From NCBI GenBank assembly GCA_900546785.1, contig URED01000002.1, forward strand, positions 12,641-76,640: DNA of 64,000 nucleotides, read 5' to 3'. This DNA is from an uncultured Oscillospiraceae bacterium. Its GTDB lineage: Bacteria; Bacillota; Clostridia; Oscillospirales; Acutalibacteraceae. Below are positions 27,272 to 37,009 of the stretch, piece by piece. The notes under the pieces are model-generated. The model searched no databases. It was not told the origin of the DNA and saw nothing but the letters and a program-made list of their open reading frames with translations. A program made the position numbers and the translations under genes. Position 1 is the stretch's first letter. Each line of letters starts with the position of its first letter.

Positions 27272-28547
27272 CAATACACTCATCGCTTTCCACGCCGGTT
27301 ACAGTGCATTTAATCTCCAGACCGATAAGATCGCTTTTACTGTTTATCAGCACAGGTGTATAATTTTTGGTGTAACCCCTTAGCTGTTTTTCGTTTGCGC
27401 GTCCTTCAACAAGCACTTCAACATCTTTTCCGATCAGCTTTTCAAGATAGATTTGCCTGATCTTTTCCGTTTCTTTTATCATGATTTCCGCGCGCTTTTC
27501 TTTTTCGGACTTCTTGACGGAATCTCCGCGCTTAGAAGCTACCGTTCCCGTTCTTTGCGAATAGGGGAATACGTGCACTTTTTCAAACGCGATCTTTTTA
27601 ACGAATGCAAGACTTTCTTCAAAATCTTTTTCACTTTCCTCATGAAAGCCCACCATAATATCCGTAGTCAGTGAGCAGTCTTGAAAAGCACCTCTCAGCT
27701 TGGTGCAAAGTGTTTCATATTCTTCCGCTGTATAGTGCCTGTTCATATTTTTGAGCGTTTTATTACAGCCGCTTTGCAGGGAGATATGAAACTGAGGACA
27801 GAACTTTTTGACTTTGGCAAGCCTTTCAATGATTTCGTCCGTAATATGATCGGGTTCAAGGCTCCCGAGCCTGACCCTGGATATGCCGGCAATATCGGCA
27901 CATACTTCAACAGCGTCGGCTATGCAAAGATCTGTGCCTTTTCCGTAGGCTGAAAGGTTTATACCGACAAGCACGATCTCTTTAATACCGTTTTCTGCAA
28001 GCTTTCTGACCTCATTTTTAATATCTTCAAGCGGCTTTGAACGAACACGGCCGCGGCTTTTGGGGATGATGCAGTATGAGCAAAATCTGTCACAGCCGTC
28101 TTCGATCTTTACAAAGGCGCGTACTCTGCCTCCAAAGGAGCTTAAGCTGCACGGAGCAAAGGCTTCACCTGACGTATGCTCGCTTATGCTTATTAATCTG
28201 TTCTTTTCTATGGCATGCCGGTTGATCAGCGCTAAGATATCACCGTCATTTTTATTTCCTAAAATAATATCCGCCTGCGCAAGCCCTTTTGCTTCTTCGG
28301 GAAACGCCTGCGGCATACAACCTGTCAGTATGACCGTACTGTTTGGGTGCTTACGCTTAAACCGGCGCACACTTTGCCTTGTTTTTTGATCTGCCGTTGC
28401 AGTAACCGTGCATGAATTGATAATGTAATAATCGGCTTCTTCGCCTGGTGAAACGATATCAAATCCGGCGTTTTTAAGTAATTCGGCCATATATTCGCTT
28501 TCAGCCTGATTAACTTTACAGCCAAGCGTGTAAAATGCTGCTTTCAT
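27255..28547 (-). CDS. mtaB: tRNA t6A37 methylthiotransferase MtaB
   Basis: The 430-residue radical-SAM enzyme makes ms2t6A37 in tRNA. The start MKAAFYTLGCKVNQAES is typical of MtaB rather than MiaB. The N-terminal cluster-binding domain has Cys in LGC, INSC and LTGC; the radical-SAM motif is C-D-R-F-C-S-Y-C (about 149-156); a TRAM domain ends the protein. The 3' end overlaps the lipoprotein gene. Confidence 0.95.
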   Translation of the reverse strand: MKAAFYTLGCKVNQAESEYMAELLKNAGFDIVSPGEEADYYIINSCTVTATADQKTRQSVRRFKRKHPNSTVILTGCMPQAFPEEAKGLAQADIILGNKNDGDILALINRHAIEKNRLISISEHTSGEAFAPCSLSSFGGRVRAFVKIEDGCDRFCSYCIIPKSRGRVRSKPLEDIKNEVRKLAENGIKEIVLVGINLSAYGKGTDLCIADAVEVCADIAGISRVRLGSLEPDHITDEIIERLAKVKKFCPQFHISLQSGCNKTLKNMNRHYTAEEYETLCTKLRGAFQDCSLTTDIMVGFHEESEKDFEESLAFVKKIAFEKVHVFPYSQRTGTVASKRGDSVKKSEKEKRAEIMIKETEKIRQIYLEKLIGKDVEVLVEGRANEKQLRGYTKNYTPVLINSKSDLIGLEIKCTVTGVESDECIANLDF

Positions 28548-28668
28548 ATGGATTCCTCTGTGATCTGAATTTCGTATTGATTATACCAAATGATGCGAAT
28601 TATATCAACTTGTTATGAATATTATTATAATGATTTAAGACCACTATTTTGGAAAGGAATGTTGCTGC

Positions 28669-29814
28669 TTGAAAGCATTTATATCCGCAGTTCTCTGTTT
28701 TATTGTTACTTTGATTTCACCTCTAAGCTGTTTTGCAGCCGAGGAAGAGAGCAATGCCGCCTTTGAGGATGTTTCTAAGTCTTCAATCCTTATGTGTGCC
28801 GATACGGGCGATATCATTTATGAAAATAATGCCTACGAACATTTATCACCGGCATCTGTCACTAAAGTTATGAGTATGCTTTTGATTCTTGAAGCGCTTG
28901 AGAGCGGCAAAATAACTCTTGAAGAAGAAGTTGTCACAAGTAAAAATGCCGTTGCAATGGGCGGATCACAGATCTGGCTTGAAGAAGGCGAAAAAATGAC
29001 TGTTGACGAGCTGTTTAAGGCGGTGGCAGTTGCATCTGCTAATGATGCCTGCACGGCCCTTGCGGAGCATATTGCCGGCTCAACTGCGTCTTTTGTTACC
29101 ATGATGAATGAAAGAGCACGTGAATTGGGGCTTGAAAATACGAATTTTGAAAACTGCACCGGGCTGGATGATACGGCAACGAATCATTATTCCTGTGCAT
29201 ATGATATTGCTGTTATGGCACGCGAAGTGATGCAGCACGATCTTGTGTATCGCTATACGACGATATGGCTGGATTATTTAAGAAACGGCAAAACAGAGCT
29301 TAACAACACCAATAAGCTTGTAAATACATATTCCGGCATAACCGGATTAAAGACCGGCACAACTTCCAAAGCCGGATTTTGCGTGTGCGCAACAGCGCAG
29401 AGAGACGATATGAACCTGATATCCGTTGTGCTCGGCGCAGAAACGAGCGACGGCAGATTTAGCAGTGCTTCTAATATGCTTGATTACGGATTTGCCAATT
29501 ACGAGGTAATAGCGCCCCGGATCGATGAAAGCAAAATTACAGGTGTTAAGGTGAGAAACGGTGTGGAGAAATCGATTACGCCGGTTTTTGATGAAACGGG
29601 AAAGCTTTTGGTAAAAAAAGGTACCGGGGATATCACGTATGAATATAACATAGAAAGCAGCGTAAATGCTCCCGTTGCACAGGGAAGCACATTAGGCTCC
29701 ATAGATATCCGATCCGGGGATTCAACAATAAAAACGATTAAGCTATATGCAGCAAAAACAGTTGAAAAAGTCAGTTATAAGTATGTATTTATTAAAATAT
29801 TAAGTAATATTTAA
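28669..29814 (+). CDS. D-alanyl-D-alanine carboxypeptidase (PBP5/DacF type)
   Basis: The 381-residue secreted enzyme trims the last D-Ala of peptidoglycan stem peptides. A signal peptide ends near CFA-AEEE (about 24). Catalytic motifs are S-V-T-K (about 63-66), S-A-N (about 122-124) and K-T-G (about 228-230). A C-terminal PBP5-like domain and a short hydrophobic/basic tail follow. The start is TTG, supported by the signal peptide and a GGAAAGGA site 11 bp upstream. Confidence 0.92.
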   Translation: MKAFISAVLCFIVTLISPLSCFAAEEESNAAFEDVSKSSILMCADTGDIIYENNAYEHLSPASVTKVMSMLLILEALESGKITLEEEVVTSKNAVAMGGSQIWLEEGEKMTVDELFKAVAVASANDACTALAEHIAGSTASFVTMMNERARELGLENTNFENCTGLDDTATNHYSCAYDIAVMAREVMQHDLVYRYTTIWLDYLRNGKTELNNTNKLVNTYSGITGLKTGTTSKAGFCVCATAQRDDMNLISVVLGAETSDGRFSSASNMLDYGFANYEVIAPRIDESKITGVKVRNGVEKSITPVFDETGKLLVKKGTGDITYEYNIESSVNAPVAQGSTLGSIDIRSGDSTIKTIKLYAAKTVEKVSYKYVFIKILSNI

Positions 29815-29824
29815 CAAAAAAGTG

Positions 29825-29853
29825 TTGATTATACTCTTTGTTTGTTGTAGAAT
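29825..29853 (+). promoter_or_regulatory. Sigma-A promoter of pgi
   Basis: TTGATT, a 17-bp spacer and TAGAAT, about 33 bp before the pgi start. It begins just after the stop of the carboxypeptidase gene. Confidence 0.65.
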
Positions 29854-29885
29854 AAGCAGATGAATTATGAATAGAGGGGATTATC

Positions 29886-31232
29886 ATGAAAAATATAAAG
29901 CTTGTAAATAAATATGCGGAAAGATTCCTTTCCGAGGATAAAATATTAAATAATGCCGAAAGGGGCGTTCAGGCGCTTAATACGCTTGATGCAAAGAGCG
30001 GCGCAGGCAACGATTTTCTCGGTTGGGTAACCTTGCCCACGGATTATGATAAAGAGGAATTTTCAAGAATCGAAAAAGCGGCTGAATTTATCAAAAAGAA
30101 CTGCGATGTACTGGTCGTTATCGGTATAGGCGGCTCATATCTCGGCGCAAGAGCGGTCATTGAGGCTCTTAAATCGCCCAATTACAATGCGCTTGCCAAG
30201 GACACGCCTCAAATATATTTTATCGGCAACAGCATAAGCTCCGCCATGCTCAATGATGTTCTTGCTGTATGCGAGGGTAAAGACATATGCGTGAACGTTA
30301 TCTCTAAAAGCGGAACCACTACGGAGCCTGCTATTGCTTTTCGTGTGTTCCGCGAGCTTGTATATAAGAAATACAGCAGGGAAGAAGCGGCAAAGCGTAT
30401 TTTCTGCACAACCGATAAAGCAAAAGGAACTTTAAAGGAGCTTGCAGACAAAGAAGGTTATGAAACCTTTGTTGTTCCGGATGATGTAGGCGGCAGGTAT
30501 TCCGTTCTTACCGCTGTAGGTCTTTTGCCCATTGCCTGTGCCGGTATAGATATAAAAGCGCTTATGAACGGCGCAAAAGCAGCGCAGGACAGCCTCAACA
30601 GCAGAGATATCAACGCGAATGACTGCCTGAAATATGCGGTTATACGTAATTGCTTTTATGATATGGGCAAAAAGCTGGAGTGCTTCATTTGTTACGAGCC
30701 CTGCATGACGATGTTCAACGAGTGGCTCAAACAGCTTTTTGCGGAGAGCGAAGGCAAAGACGGTAAAGGTCTTTATCCCGTATCCTGTATTTTCTCTACC
30801 GATCTTCATTCTGTCGGGCAGTATATTCAGGAAAGCGGCTCCGAATTGATGTTTGAGACCTGTATCAAATTTGATAAGCCTCTCTCCGATTTCACGGTAA
30901 CAGCCGAAGAAGGTAATATTGACGGCCTTAATTTCCTTGCCGGCAAAACGATGAGTTATATAAACGAAAAGGCAAGGCAGGGCACTTTGCTTGCGCATAC
31001 TGAGGGCGGCGTGCCTAATCTTGTTCTTGAAGCCGGCGAGATTACTGAAGAAAATATAGGTTATCTGATCTATTTCTTTGAAAAGGCCTGCGCGGTTTCC
31101 GGCTATATTTTGGGTATAAATCCGTTTAATCAGCCGGGTGTGGAGAGCTATAAAAAGAATATGTTTGCATTACTCGGAAAACCGGGATATGAAAGTGAAA
31201 AAGAAAAACTTGAAAAAGAACTTGGTATATGA
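29886..31232 (+). CDS. pgi: Glucose-6-phosphate isomerase
   Basis: The 448-residue enzyme interconverts glucose-6-phosphate and fructose-6-phosphate in glycolysis. It has [12 protein letters not shown] near the N-terminus, the [14 protein letters not shown] sugar-phosphate loop, and [14 protein letters not shown]. Length fits the short Gram-positive form. AGAGGGG precedes the ATG. Confidence 0.97.
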   Translation: MKNIKLVNKYAERFLSEDKILNNAERGVQALNTLDAKSGAGNDFLGWVTLPTDYDKEEFSRIEKAAEFIKKNCDVLVVIGIGGSYLGARAVIEALKSPNYNALAKDTPQIYFIGNSISSAMLNDVLAVCEGKDICVNVISKSGTTTEPAIAFRVFRELVYKKYSREEAAKRIFCTTDKAKGTLKELADKEGYETFVVPDDVGGRYSVLTAVGLLPIACAGIDIKALMNGAKAAQDSLNSRDINANDCLKYAVIRNCFYDMGKKLECFICYEPCMTMFNEWLKQLFAESEGKDGKGLYPVSCIFSTDLHSVGQYIQESGSELMFETCIKFDKPLSDFTVTAEEGNIDGLNFLAGKTMSYINEKARQGTLLAHTEGGVPNLVLEAGEITEENIGYLIYFFEKACAVSGYILGINPFNQPGVESYKKNMFALLGKPGYESEKEKLEKELGI

Positions 31233-31279
31233 TAATATATAGTTAAATAAATATTGATTTAACCTTGGAGGAATATTAA

Positions 31280-31696
31280 ATGATAAAGCTTATTATCGGA
31301 AATAAGGGTTCCGGAAAAACAAAAAAACTTGTAGATCTCGTAAATTCCTGTGTGGAAAATTCGGACGGCAATGTTGTTTGTGTTGAGAAAGAGCCTAAGC
31401 TCACATACGATATTTCATCAAAAGCAAGGCTGCTTGAAACGGAAACATACAGCATTAACGGCTGCAAGGCGTTTTACGGGTTCCTTGCCGGAATCTGCGC
31501 CGGAAACTATGATGTTACCGATATCCTTATAGACGCTACTTTCAAGATCGTAGGCCGTGATTATTCCAAGCTTCCTCAGTTTTTCGATATGCTTTCGGAG
31601 CTTTCTGAGGCTACAGATGTTAACTTCTATTTCACCATAAGCTGTGATAAAGAAGATTTGCCTGTTGAAATCTTTGACTACTGTGAAGAACTTTAA
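31280..31696 (+). CDS. Small P-loop ATP-binding protein of unknown function
   Basis: A 138-residue protein beginning MIKLIIGNKGSGKTKKLVD, with Walker A G-N-K-G-S-G-K-T at 7-14, a hydrophobic strand ending DILIDATF (Walker B-like), and an acidic end. It is a compact single-domain nucleotide-binding protein that I cannot assign to a pathway. It follows pgi by 47 bp and has a good GGAGG site, then a strong terminator. Confidence 0.75.
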   Translation: MIKLIIGNKGSGKTKKLVDLVNSCVENSDGNVVCVEKEPKLTYDISSKARLLETETYSINGCKAFYGFLAGICAGNYDVTDILIDATFKIVGRDYSKLPQFFDMLSELSEATDVNFYFTISCDKEDLPVEIFDYCEEL

Positions 31697-31708
31697 TTAA
31701 CCTGTTAT

Positions 31709-31736
31709 AGGCCGCATTTTTGCGGCCTTTTTCTTT
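31709..31736 (+). terminator. Intrinsic terminator after the P-loop gene
   Basis: AGGCCGCA and TGCGGCCT form an 8-bp stem with a TTTT loop, followed by TTTTCTTTT. It ends the pgi unit. Confidence 0.9.
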
Positions 31737-31890
31737 TGCATTTGCTGCAATTTATAAAAACCGCGCCGAAATACAGAAAGAAAAATCTTAATCGGCGGCA
31801 TAATATGTATGTTCGGTTTTAAATAGTTTGTTGGATGAACTTATTTTAAATTTGTTATAATTTGAATGAATATTAATTTTAATTTTTCTA

Positions 31891-31919
31891 TTGACAAAAA
31901 GACCTCTAATATATATAAT
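31891..31919 (+). promoter_or_regulatory. Consensus sigma-A promoter of the DUF177-rpmF operon
   Basis: A perfect TTGACA, 17-bp spacer and perfect TATAAT, 28 bp before the DUF177 start. It is the best sigma-A match in the window. Confidence 0.93.
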
Positions 31920-31947
31920 ACTAAAAGTGCAGACGAGGTGTGGCTTT

Positions 31948-32454
31948 ATGAAAATTGATGTTTCAAATCTTTTTAACGGAGATTCAAAGCCCATTAAAAT
32001 AGACTACACGCTGAATTTACAGGATCTTGTATACAGCACTTATAACCCTATAAAAAACGGCGTAAAAGTCAAAGGCTCTGTTTATGAAAAAGCCGGCGTA
32101 GTTTTTCTTGACGCCGCTGTTTCCTTTAAATTCTTCGGTTTTTGTGACCGCTGCGCAGAAGAAATAGTTAAGGATATGAGCTTCAGCATTAAGAAGATAC
32201 TTGTACCAAGGCTTGCTAATGACGCTGATGCGGATTACGATGATTACGTTGTGATTCCAAACGGTATACTTGAGCTCGATGATTTTATCACTGAGGAAAT
32301 ACAACTGTTTTTGCCAAGCAAAATATTATGCAAACCGGATTGCAAAGGACTTTGCTATAAATGCGGCAAAAATCTGAATACGGGTGAATGCAGCTGCAAA
32401 AAAGACGTTGATCCGCGTATGGAAGCGTTGCTCCAGCTGCTTGATGAACAATAA
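31948..32454 (+). CDS. YceD/DUF177 family protein
   Basis: A 168-residue protein of the DUF177/YceD family, defined by the C-terminal C-K-P-D-C-K-G-L-C-Y-K-C-G pattern (about 130-143) and its place before rpmF. In other bacteria it is linked to 23S rRNA production. The ATG at 31948 was chosen because it lies behind a GAGGTG site and the sigma-A promoter; the longer frame would start on the promoter. Confidence 0.9.
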   Translation: MKIDVSNLFNGDSKPIKIDYTLNLQDLVYSTYNPIKNGVKVKGSVYEKAGVVFLDAAVSFKFFGFCDRCAEEIVKDMSFSIKKILVPRLANDADADYDDYVVIPNGILELDDFITEEIQLFLPSKILCKPDCKGLCYKCGKNLNTGECSCKKDVDPRMEALLQLLDEQ

Positions 32455-32491
32455 TAAACATATTCGAATATAAGTTAAGGAGGCTATAAAA

Positions 32492-32677
32492 ATGGCAGTA
32501 CCTAAGAGAAGAACTTCTACGGCAAGGAAAAACAAGAGGCGTTCAAGCGTTTGGAAAATGAATGCTCCCACACTTGTTAAATGTTCAAACTGCGGCGAAT
32601 ATACCGTTTCACACAAGGTATGCTCCAGCTGCGGATATTATAACGGCAAGCAGGTCGTTGTTAAAGACGAAGCATAA
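32492..32677 (+). CDS. rpmF: 50S ribosomal protein L32
   Basis: The 61-residue protein begins [18 protein letters not shown] and carries a four-Cys zinc ribbon (CSNCGEY ... CSSCGYY). This is the zinc-containing L32 form. An AAGGAGG site lies upstream, and the gene is co-transcribed with DUF177 as in most bacteria. Confidence 0.97.
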   Translation: MAVPKRRTSTARKNKRRSSVWKMNAPTLVKCSNCGEYTVSHKVCSSCGYYNGKQVVVKDEA

Positions 32678-32691
32678 ATTTTGAACATTTC

Positions 32692-32732
32692 AGACGGGCA
32701 TATAGTATGTCCGTCTTTCTTTTTGGTCCGTT
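32692..32732 (+). terminator. Intrinsic terminator after rpmF
   Basis: AGACGGGCATA pairs with TATGTCCGTCT (one G-U pair) and is followed by TTCTTTTT. Confidence 0.85.
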
Positions 32733-32752
32733 AAAGGGAAGGAGGCTTCTGT

Positions 32753-34081
32753 GTGAAAGGTACTGTTGCCATTGTCGGCAGACCGAATGTCGGTAAATCT
32801 ACGCTGTTTAATAAACTGACAGGTTCACGTATCTCTATTGTGGACGATACGCCTGGCGTAACGCGCGATCGAATTTACGGAGACTGTGAATGGCTTGGGC
32901 ATAAGTTTTTGCTGATTGATACAGGCGGTATAGAACCGTATTCTGACGATATTATCCTAAAGCAGATGCGTGCTCAGGCTGAGATCGCGATAGAGACCGC
33001 CGATGTTATTATTCTTGTTACCGATGTTACAACAGGAATACTTGCCGCAGACAGTGAGGTTGCTTCCATGCTTCAGAAAAGCGGTAAGCCAATCGTGCTC
33101 TGTGTCAATAAGTGTGACAGCATTGGCGCTCCGCCGGCAGAATTCTATGAATTCTATAATCTGGGTCTCGGTGATCCGTTTGCTGTCTCCTCGGTTCACG
33201 GCCACGGCACGGGAGACCTGCTGGATGAGGTTATAAAGTATCTGCCTGATGACAATAATAACGATGATGAGGACAGCGAGATCATTAACGTTGCGGTCAT
33301 AGGAAAACCGAATGTCGGCAAATCCTCACTTATAAATCAAATATGCGGTGAGAACAGAACGATTGTTTCCGATATTGCCGGAACTACAAGGGATACAACC
33401 GACACATATTTTGAAAATCAATTCGGCAGATTTAACTTTATAGATACAGCCGGTATACGCAGAAAAAGCAAAGTTACCGACGCTATCGAGCGTTTCAGCG
33501 TAATAAGGGCAAAGTCCGCCGTAGACCGCGCAAATGTATGCGTCATAATGATAGACGCGGTTGAAGGCTTTACAGAGCAGGATTCAAAAATTGCTGGTAT
33601 TGCGCTTGAAGCGGGCAAAGCGTGTATCGTTGCAGTCAATAAATGGGATGCTGTTGAAAAAAATTCCGATACAATGAAAGAGTATAAGCAAAAGCTTGCG
33701 GTCGATTTTTCTTTCATGTCATATGCGCCCGTATTGTTCATCTCTGCAAAAACGGGGCAAAGACTAGAAAAGCTGTTTGAAATGATCGCCTTTGTGCACG
33801 CACAGAATTCCATGCGTATCTCAACAGGAAGGCTCAACGAAGTGCTTGCAGAGGCGACCGCAAGGGTGCAGCCGCCGACCGATAAGGGTAAGAGACTCAA
33901 AATATATTATATGACGCAGGTTTCCACCAGACCGCCCACATTTGTATTTTTTGTTAATAATGCAGAACTGTTCCACTTTTCCTATCAAAGATATCTCGAA
34001 AATCAGATTAGGGATGTCTTCGGGCTTGATGGAACTCCTGTAAGATTTATAATCCGCGAAAGGGGAGAGGGTAAAAAGTGA
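32753..34081 (+). CDS. der: Ribosome biogenesis GTPase Der (EngA)
   Basis: The 442-residue double GTPase assembles the 50S subunit. It has two P-loops, G-R-P-N-V-G-K-S-T near residue 8 and G-K-P-N-V-G-K-S-S near 184, each with its own DT(P/A)G switch, and a C-terminal KH-like domain. The start is GTG behind GGAGG. It overlaps plsY by 4 bp (GTGA). Confidence 0.97.
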   Translation: MKGTVAIVGRPNVGKSTLFNKLTGSRISIVDDTPGVTRDRIYGDCEWLGHKFLLIDTGGIEPYSDDIILKQMRAQAEIAIETADVIILVTDVTTGILAADSEVASMLQKSGKPIVLCVNKCDSIGAPPAEFYEFYNLGLGDPFAVSSVHGHGTGDLLDEVIKYLPDDNNNDDEDSEIINVAVIGKPNVGKSSLINQICGENRTIVSDIAGTTRDTTDTYFENQFGRFNFIDTAGIRRKSKVTDAIERFSVIRAKSAVDRANVCVIMIDAVEGFTEQDSKIAGIALEAGKACIVAVNKWDAVEKNSDTMKEYKQKLAVDFSFMSYAPVLFISAKTGQRLEKLFEMIAFVHAQNSMRISTGRLNEVLAEATARVQPPTDKGKRLKIYYMTQVSTRPPTFVFFVNNAELFHFSYQRYLENQIRDVFGLDGTPVRFIIRERGEGKK

Positions 34082-34758
34082 TTGCTCCCGCCTTGCTTTT
34101 AAAATTCGGCGCAGTAATTATTATTTCCTATCTGTTGGGAAGCCTTAACTTTTCTATCATTTTTTCCAAGGCAGTTGCAAAAAAAGATATAAGGGAATCA
34201 GGCAGCGGCAATGCAGGCGCAACAAATATGCTCAGAACATACGGCAAGCGTTTTGCAGTTGTGACGATGCTCGGAGATATTTTAAAAGTGGTGCTTGCGA
34301 TCGTAATTACTTTTGCGGTATTAAACGTTCCGATGAGATACCTGTTTGGTATTCCGAGCGATGCAGACGAGATTCAAAGGATAATGCTTTATAAGGAATT
34401 TGCCGGTTTCTTTTGCGTGCTTGGGCATATATTTCCGCTGTTTTTTAATTTTAAAGGCGGTAAAGGCGTTGCAGCTTGTACAGGAATGGTCATAATTGTA
34501 GACTGGCGCATAGCTCTTATTTTATTTGCGATTTTTGTGGCTGTTGTTGCAATAAGCAAATGGATAAGTTTAGGCTCAATCATCATTGCCTTACTGTATC
34601 CGGTTTTGATATTCCTGTTCTATAAAAATTTTTATCTTGTAATTGTTGCGCTGCTCTTTACGATGATCGTTGTAATCGCACACCGGCAAAATATTAAAAG
34701 GCTTGCCAACGGCACTGAAAACAAAATATCATTTAAAGGCAAAAGCAAAAAAGAGTAA
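34078..34758 (+). CDS. plsY: Glycerol-3-phosphate acyltransferase PlsY
   Basis: The 226-residue membrane enzyme moves an acyl group from acyl-phosphate to glycerol-3-phosphate, the first step of phospholipid synthesis. Family motifs are S-G-N-A-G-A-T-N, G-H-I-F-P-L-F-F-N-F-K-G-G-K-G-V-A and several membrane helices. The GTG start overlaps the der stop. Confidence 0.96.
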   Translation: MIAPALLLKFGAVIIISYLLGSLNFSIIFSKAVAKKDIRESGSGNAGATNMLRTYGKRFAVVTMLGDILKVVLAIVITFAVLNVPMRYLFGIPSDADEIQRIMLYKEFAGFFCVLGHIFPLFFNFKGGKGVAACTGMVIIVDWRIALILFAIFVAVVAISKWISLGSIIIALLYPVLIFLFYKNFYLVIVALLFTMIVVIAHRQNIKRLANGTENKISFKGKSKKE

Positions 34759-34785
34759 GAGCGCTGGTATCAGCGCTCTTTTTTA
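34758..34785 (+). terminator. Intrinsic terminator after plsY
   Basis: AGAGCGCTG pairs with CAGCGCTCT over a GTAT loop, then TTTTTTT. The stem begins on the last base of the plsY stop codon. Confidence 0.92.
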
Positions 34786-34824
34786 TACCGTGATTACAAG
34801 ATTACATATAGCAGGATATTTGCA

Positions 34825-34853
34825 AAATAAAAAGCCGCCAAAATGGCGGCCTT
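34825..34853 (-). terminator. Intrinsic terminator of rpmB
   Basis: On the - strand, GGCCGCCATTTTGGCGGC is followed by TTTTTATTTTG, 20 bp beyond the rpmB stop. Confidence 0.88.
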
Positions 34854-34871
34854 ATTATCCAGTGCAATGAC

Positions 34872-35057
34872 TTACGCTCTTTCTACTTTGCCGGAGCGAA
34901 GGCATCTTGTGCAAACATATACTCTTTTAGGAGAGCCGTTAACAATAGCCTTTACTCTTTTAACATTTGGCTTCCAAGTTCTGTTGGAACGCCTGTGTGA
35001 GTGGGAAACCTTGATTCCGAATGTCATTTCTTTTCCGCAGTATTCACATTTTGCCAT
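34872..35057 (-). CDS. rpmB: 50S ribosomal protein L28
   Basis: The 61-residue protein starts MAKCEYCGKEMTFG and has the L28 core S-H-S-H-R-R-S-N-R-T-W-K-P-N. Cys pairs at both ends (CEYC and CTRC) indicate a zinc-binding form. The start at 35057 sits behind GGAGGTG; the upstream in-frame extension is not supported. In Bacillus rpmB lies next to spoVM, but here it stands alone on the opposite strand. Confidence 0.96.
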   Translation of the reverse strand: MAKCEYCGKEMTFGIKVSHSHRRSNRTWKPNVKRVKAIVNGSPKRVYVCTRCLRSGKVERA

Positions 35058-35092
35058 TAGCGAACACCTCCTTGTAAATTTCGAACGCATAG

Positions 35093-35121
35093 ATATTACC
35101 ACATATTCCGCTAAATTGCAA
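35093..35121 (-). promoter_or_regulatory. Likely sigma-A promoter of rpmB
   Basis: On the - strand: TTGCAA, a 17-bp spacer and TAATAT, about 35 bp upstream of the rpmB start. Confidence 0.5.
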
Positions 35122-35249
35122 GTGTTTTTTATATTATTTTTTTATATGGGAAACTTTCTGTTAATTTTTAACGTTATTATTGATTTTATTTTAATTATTT
35201 ATTATAATAATTCAGATGAAAAAGTATGTTTAAAACGGAGGCTGAATAT

Positions 35250-36404
35250 ATGGCTACAGTTAAAAAAAATGTTACTCAGGATAAGCAGGCTGCGCTTGAA
35301 TCGGCGCTGAAGCAGCTTGAAAAGCAATACGGTCCGGGCACAGTAATGCGCCTTGGTGAAAATGCGCATTTGAATGTTGCCGCAATATCCACAGGTTCTT
35401 TGACTTTGGATATTGCTACCGGCATTGGCGGCTTGCCGCGCGGCCGTATCGTGGAGATATACGGGCCTGAATCCTCCGGTAAAACAACGCTTGCGCTGCA
35501 CTGTATTGCTGAATGTCAGAAAATGGGCGGTGTTGCGGCTTTTGTAGACGCAGAGCATGCGCTTGACCCTGTTTATGCCGCTAATCTGGGTGTAGATATT
35601 GATTCGCTTCTTGTTTCTCAGCCGGATTACGGCGAACAGGCGCTCGAGATTACCGAGCAGCTTGTTAGAAGCGGTGCGGTCGAGATCATCGTTGTTGACT
35701 CTGTTGCCGCGCTCGTTCCCAAATCCGAAATTGACGGAGAGATGGGCGATGCACATGTTGGCTTGCATGCAAGGCTGATGAGCCAGGCACTTAGGAAACT
35801 TACAGGCGCCATTAATAAGAGCAACTGCCTGATCATATTTATCAACCAGCTGCGTGAAAAGGTTGGCGTAATGTACGGTAATCCGGAAGTTACAACGGGA
35901 GGCCGCGCGCTTAAGTTTTATTCTTCCATGCGAATCGATGTAAGAAGAGTGGAGACACTGAAAGCCGCCGGAAACGAACTTGTAGGTAATAGAACAAGAG
36001 CTAAAATCGTAAAGAATAAGCTTGCTCCTCCGTTTAAGCAGGCAGAATTTGATATCATGTACGGCACAGGCATCAGCAAAACGGGCGAAATACTGGATAT
36101 GGCTGTTGAATACGATATTATTAAGAAAAGCGGTTCCTGGTTTTCTTACGGTAATGAAAGACTTGGGCAGGGCAGGGATAAGGTAAAGGAAATTATTCAA
36201 AACGATCCGAAGCTTGCTGCTGAGCTTGAGGAAAAGATCAAGAATAAGCTTGCCGAGATCCAGGAAACTGCCACCCAGAAATTCCAGGGTAAGCCTGTTC
36301 CGAAGGCGGATACTGATGTTGAACCGGACGAATCAACGGTTAAGCACACAAGAGAGGCTGCAAGGGCTAAACTTGATATTGCAGTTGAAGATGACGAAGA
36401 CTGA
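35250..36404 (+). CDS. recA: Recombinase RecA
   Basis: The 384-residue protein drives homologous strand exchange and LexA cleavage. Walker [10 protein letters not shown] is at about 72-80, with the [17 protein letters not shown]2 loop downstream and an acidic C-terminus. I chose the ATG at 35250 (MATVKKN), eight bases after GGAGG; the longer frame from 35226 contains that site. No clear LexA box is visible upstream. Confidence 0.97.
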   Translation: MATVKKNVTQDKQAALESALKQLEKQYGPGTVMRLGENAHLNVAAISTGSLTLDIATGIGGLPRGRIVEIYGPESSGKTTLALHCIAECQKMGGVAAFVDAEHALDPVYAANLGVDIDSLLVSQPDYGEQALEITEQLVRSGAVEIIVVDSVAALVPKSEIDGEMGDAHVGLHARLMSQALRKLTGAINKSNCLIIFINQLREKVGVMYGNPEVTTGGRALKFYSSMRIDVRRVETLKAAGNELVGNRTRAKIVKNKLAPPFKQAEFDIMYGTGISKTGEILDMAVEYDIIKKSGSWFSYGNERLGQGRDKVKEIIQNDPKLAAELEEKIKNKLAEIQETATQKFQGKPVPKADTDVEPDESTVKHTREAARAKLDIAVEDDED

Positions 36405-37009
36405 TGATCATTACTTCTCAAAAAGGGCGTGGCAGAAAATTACATATCTTAATTGACGGCGAGTACCGAATTACCACGGATATTGATTTTTGGCCGGAGC
36501 TTGGTGTAAAAGACGGCAGTTCGGTGAGTGATGATGAATGGCTTTTGCTAGTTGAAAAGATTAATTACAGAAAGGCGATAAACAAAGCGGCTGATTTTCT
36601 TGCCCGCCGCAGTCATTCTGTGCAAGAACTAAAAGTCAAGCTTATGCGCACGTGTGATGAAGCGTCTGCACAGAAAGCGATTGACAGGTTTTCGGAACTG
36701 GGATATCTTGATGATGAATCTTTTGCAAAAGAGCTGGCCGCGCACCTTTTTAAAAACAAAAATTATTCTACGAATCATGTCAGAAACGAACTTTTTAAAC
36801 GGGGTGTTGACAGGGAGATCATTATGACAGTTGTGTCTGAGACCGAAAACGACCCTGTTGAATCGATCATGACTATCATTTCTAAAAAATATGCAGATAG
36901 GATCAGTGATGATAAGGGCAGGCAAAAGACCGTTGCCGCCCTTATGCGAAAAGGATTTTTATATTCAGATATTAAAGATGCGCTTTACAGGATAGAGAAT
37001 GAAAGATAA
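36404..37009 (+). CDS. recX: Regulatory protein RecX
   Basis: The 201-residue, mostly helical protein fits RecX, which modulates RecA filaments. It has repeated three-helix units with A-A-D-F-L-A-R-R-S-H-S-V-Q-E-L and F-S-E-L-G-Y-L-D-D-E-S-F-A. The ATG overlaps the recA stop (TGATG), so the pair is translationally coupled. Confidence 0.93.
   Translation: MIITSQKGRGRKLHILIDGEYRITTDIDFWPELGVKDGSSVSDDEWLLLVEKINYRKAINKAADFLARRSHSVQELKVKLMRTCDEASAQKAIDRFSELGYLDDESFAKELAAHLFKNKNYSTNHVRNELFKRGVDREIIMTVVSETENDPVESIMTIISKKYADRISDDKGRQKTVAALMRKGFLYSDIKDALYRIENER

Noticed and set aside
35122..35249. LexA-type operator upstream of recA
   Set aside because: I looked for a GAAC-N4-GTTC-like palindrome and found none convincing.
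35202..36200. Long minus-strand frame (332 codons) opposite recA
   Set aside because: It lies entirely within recA, has no ribosome-binding site or family match, and its composition is that of a shadow frame.
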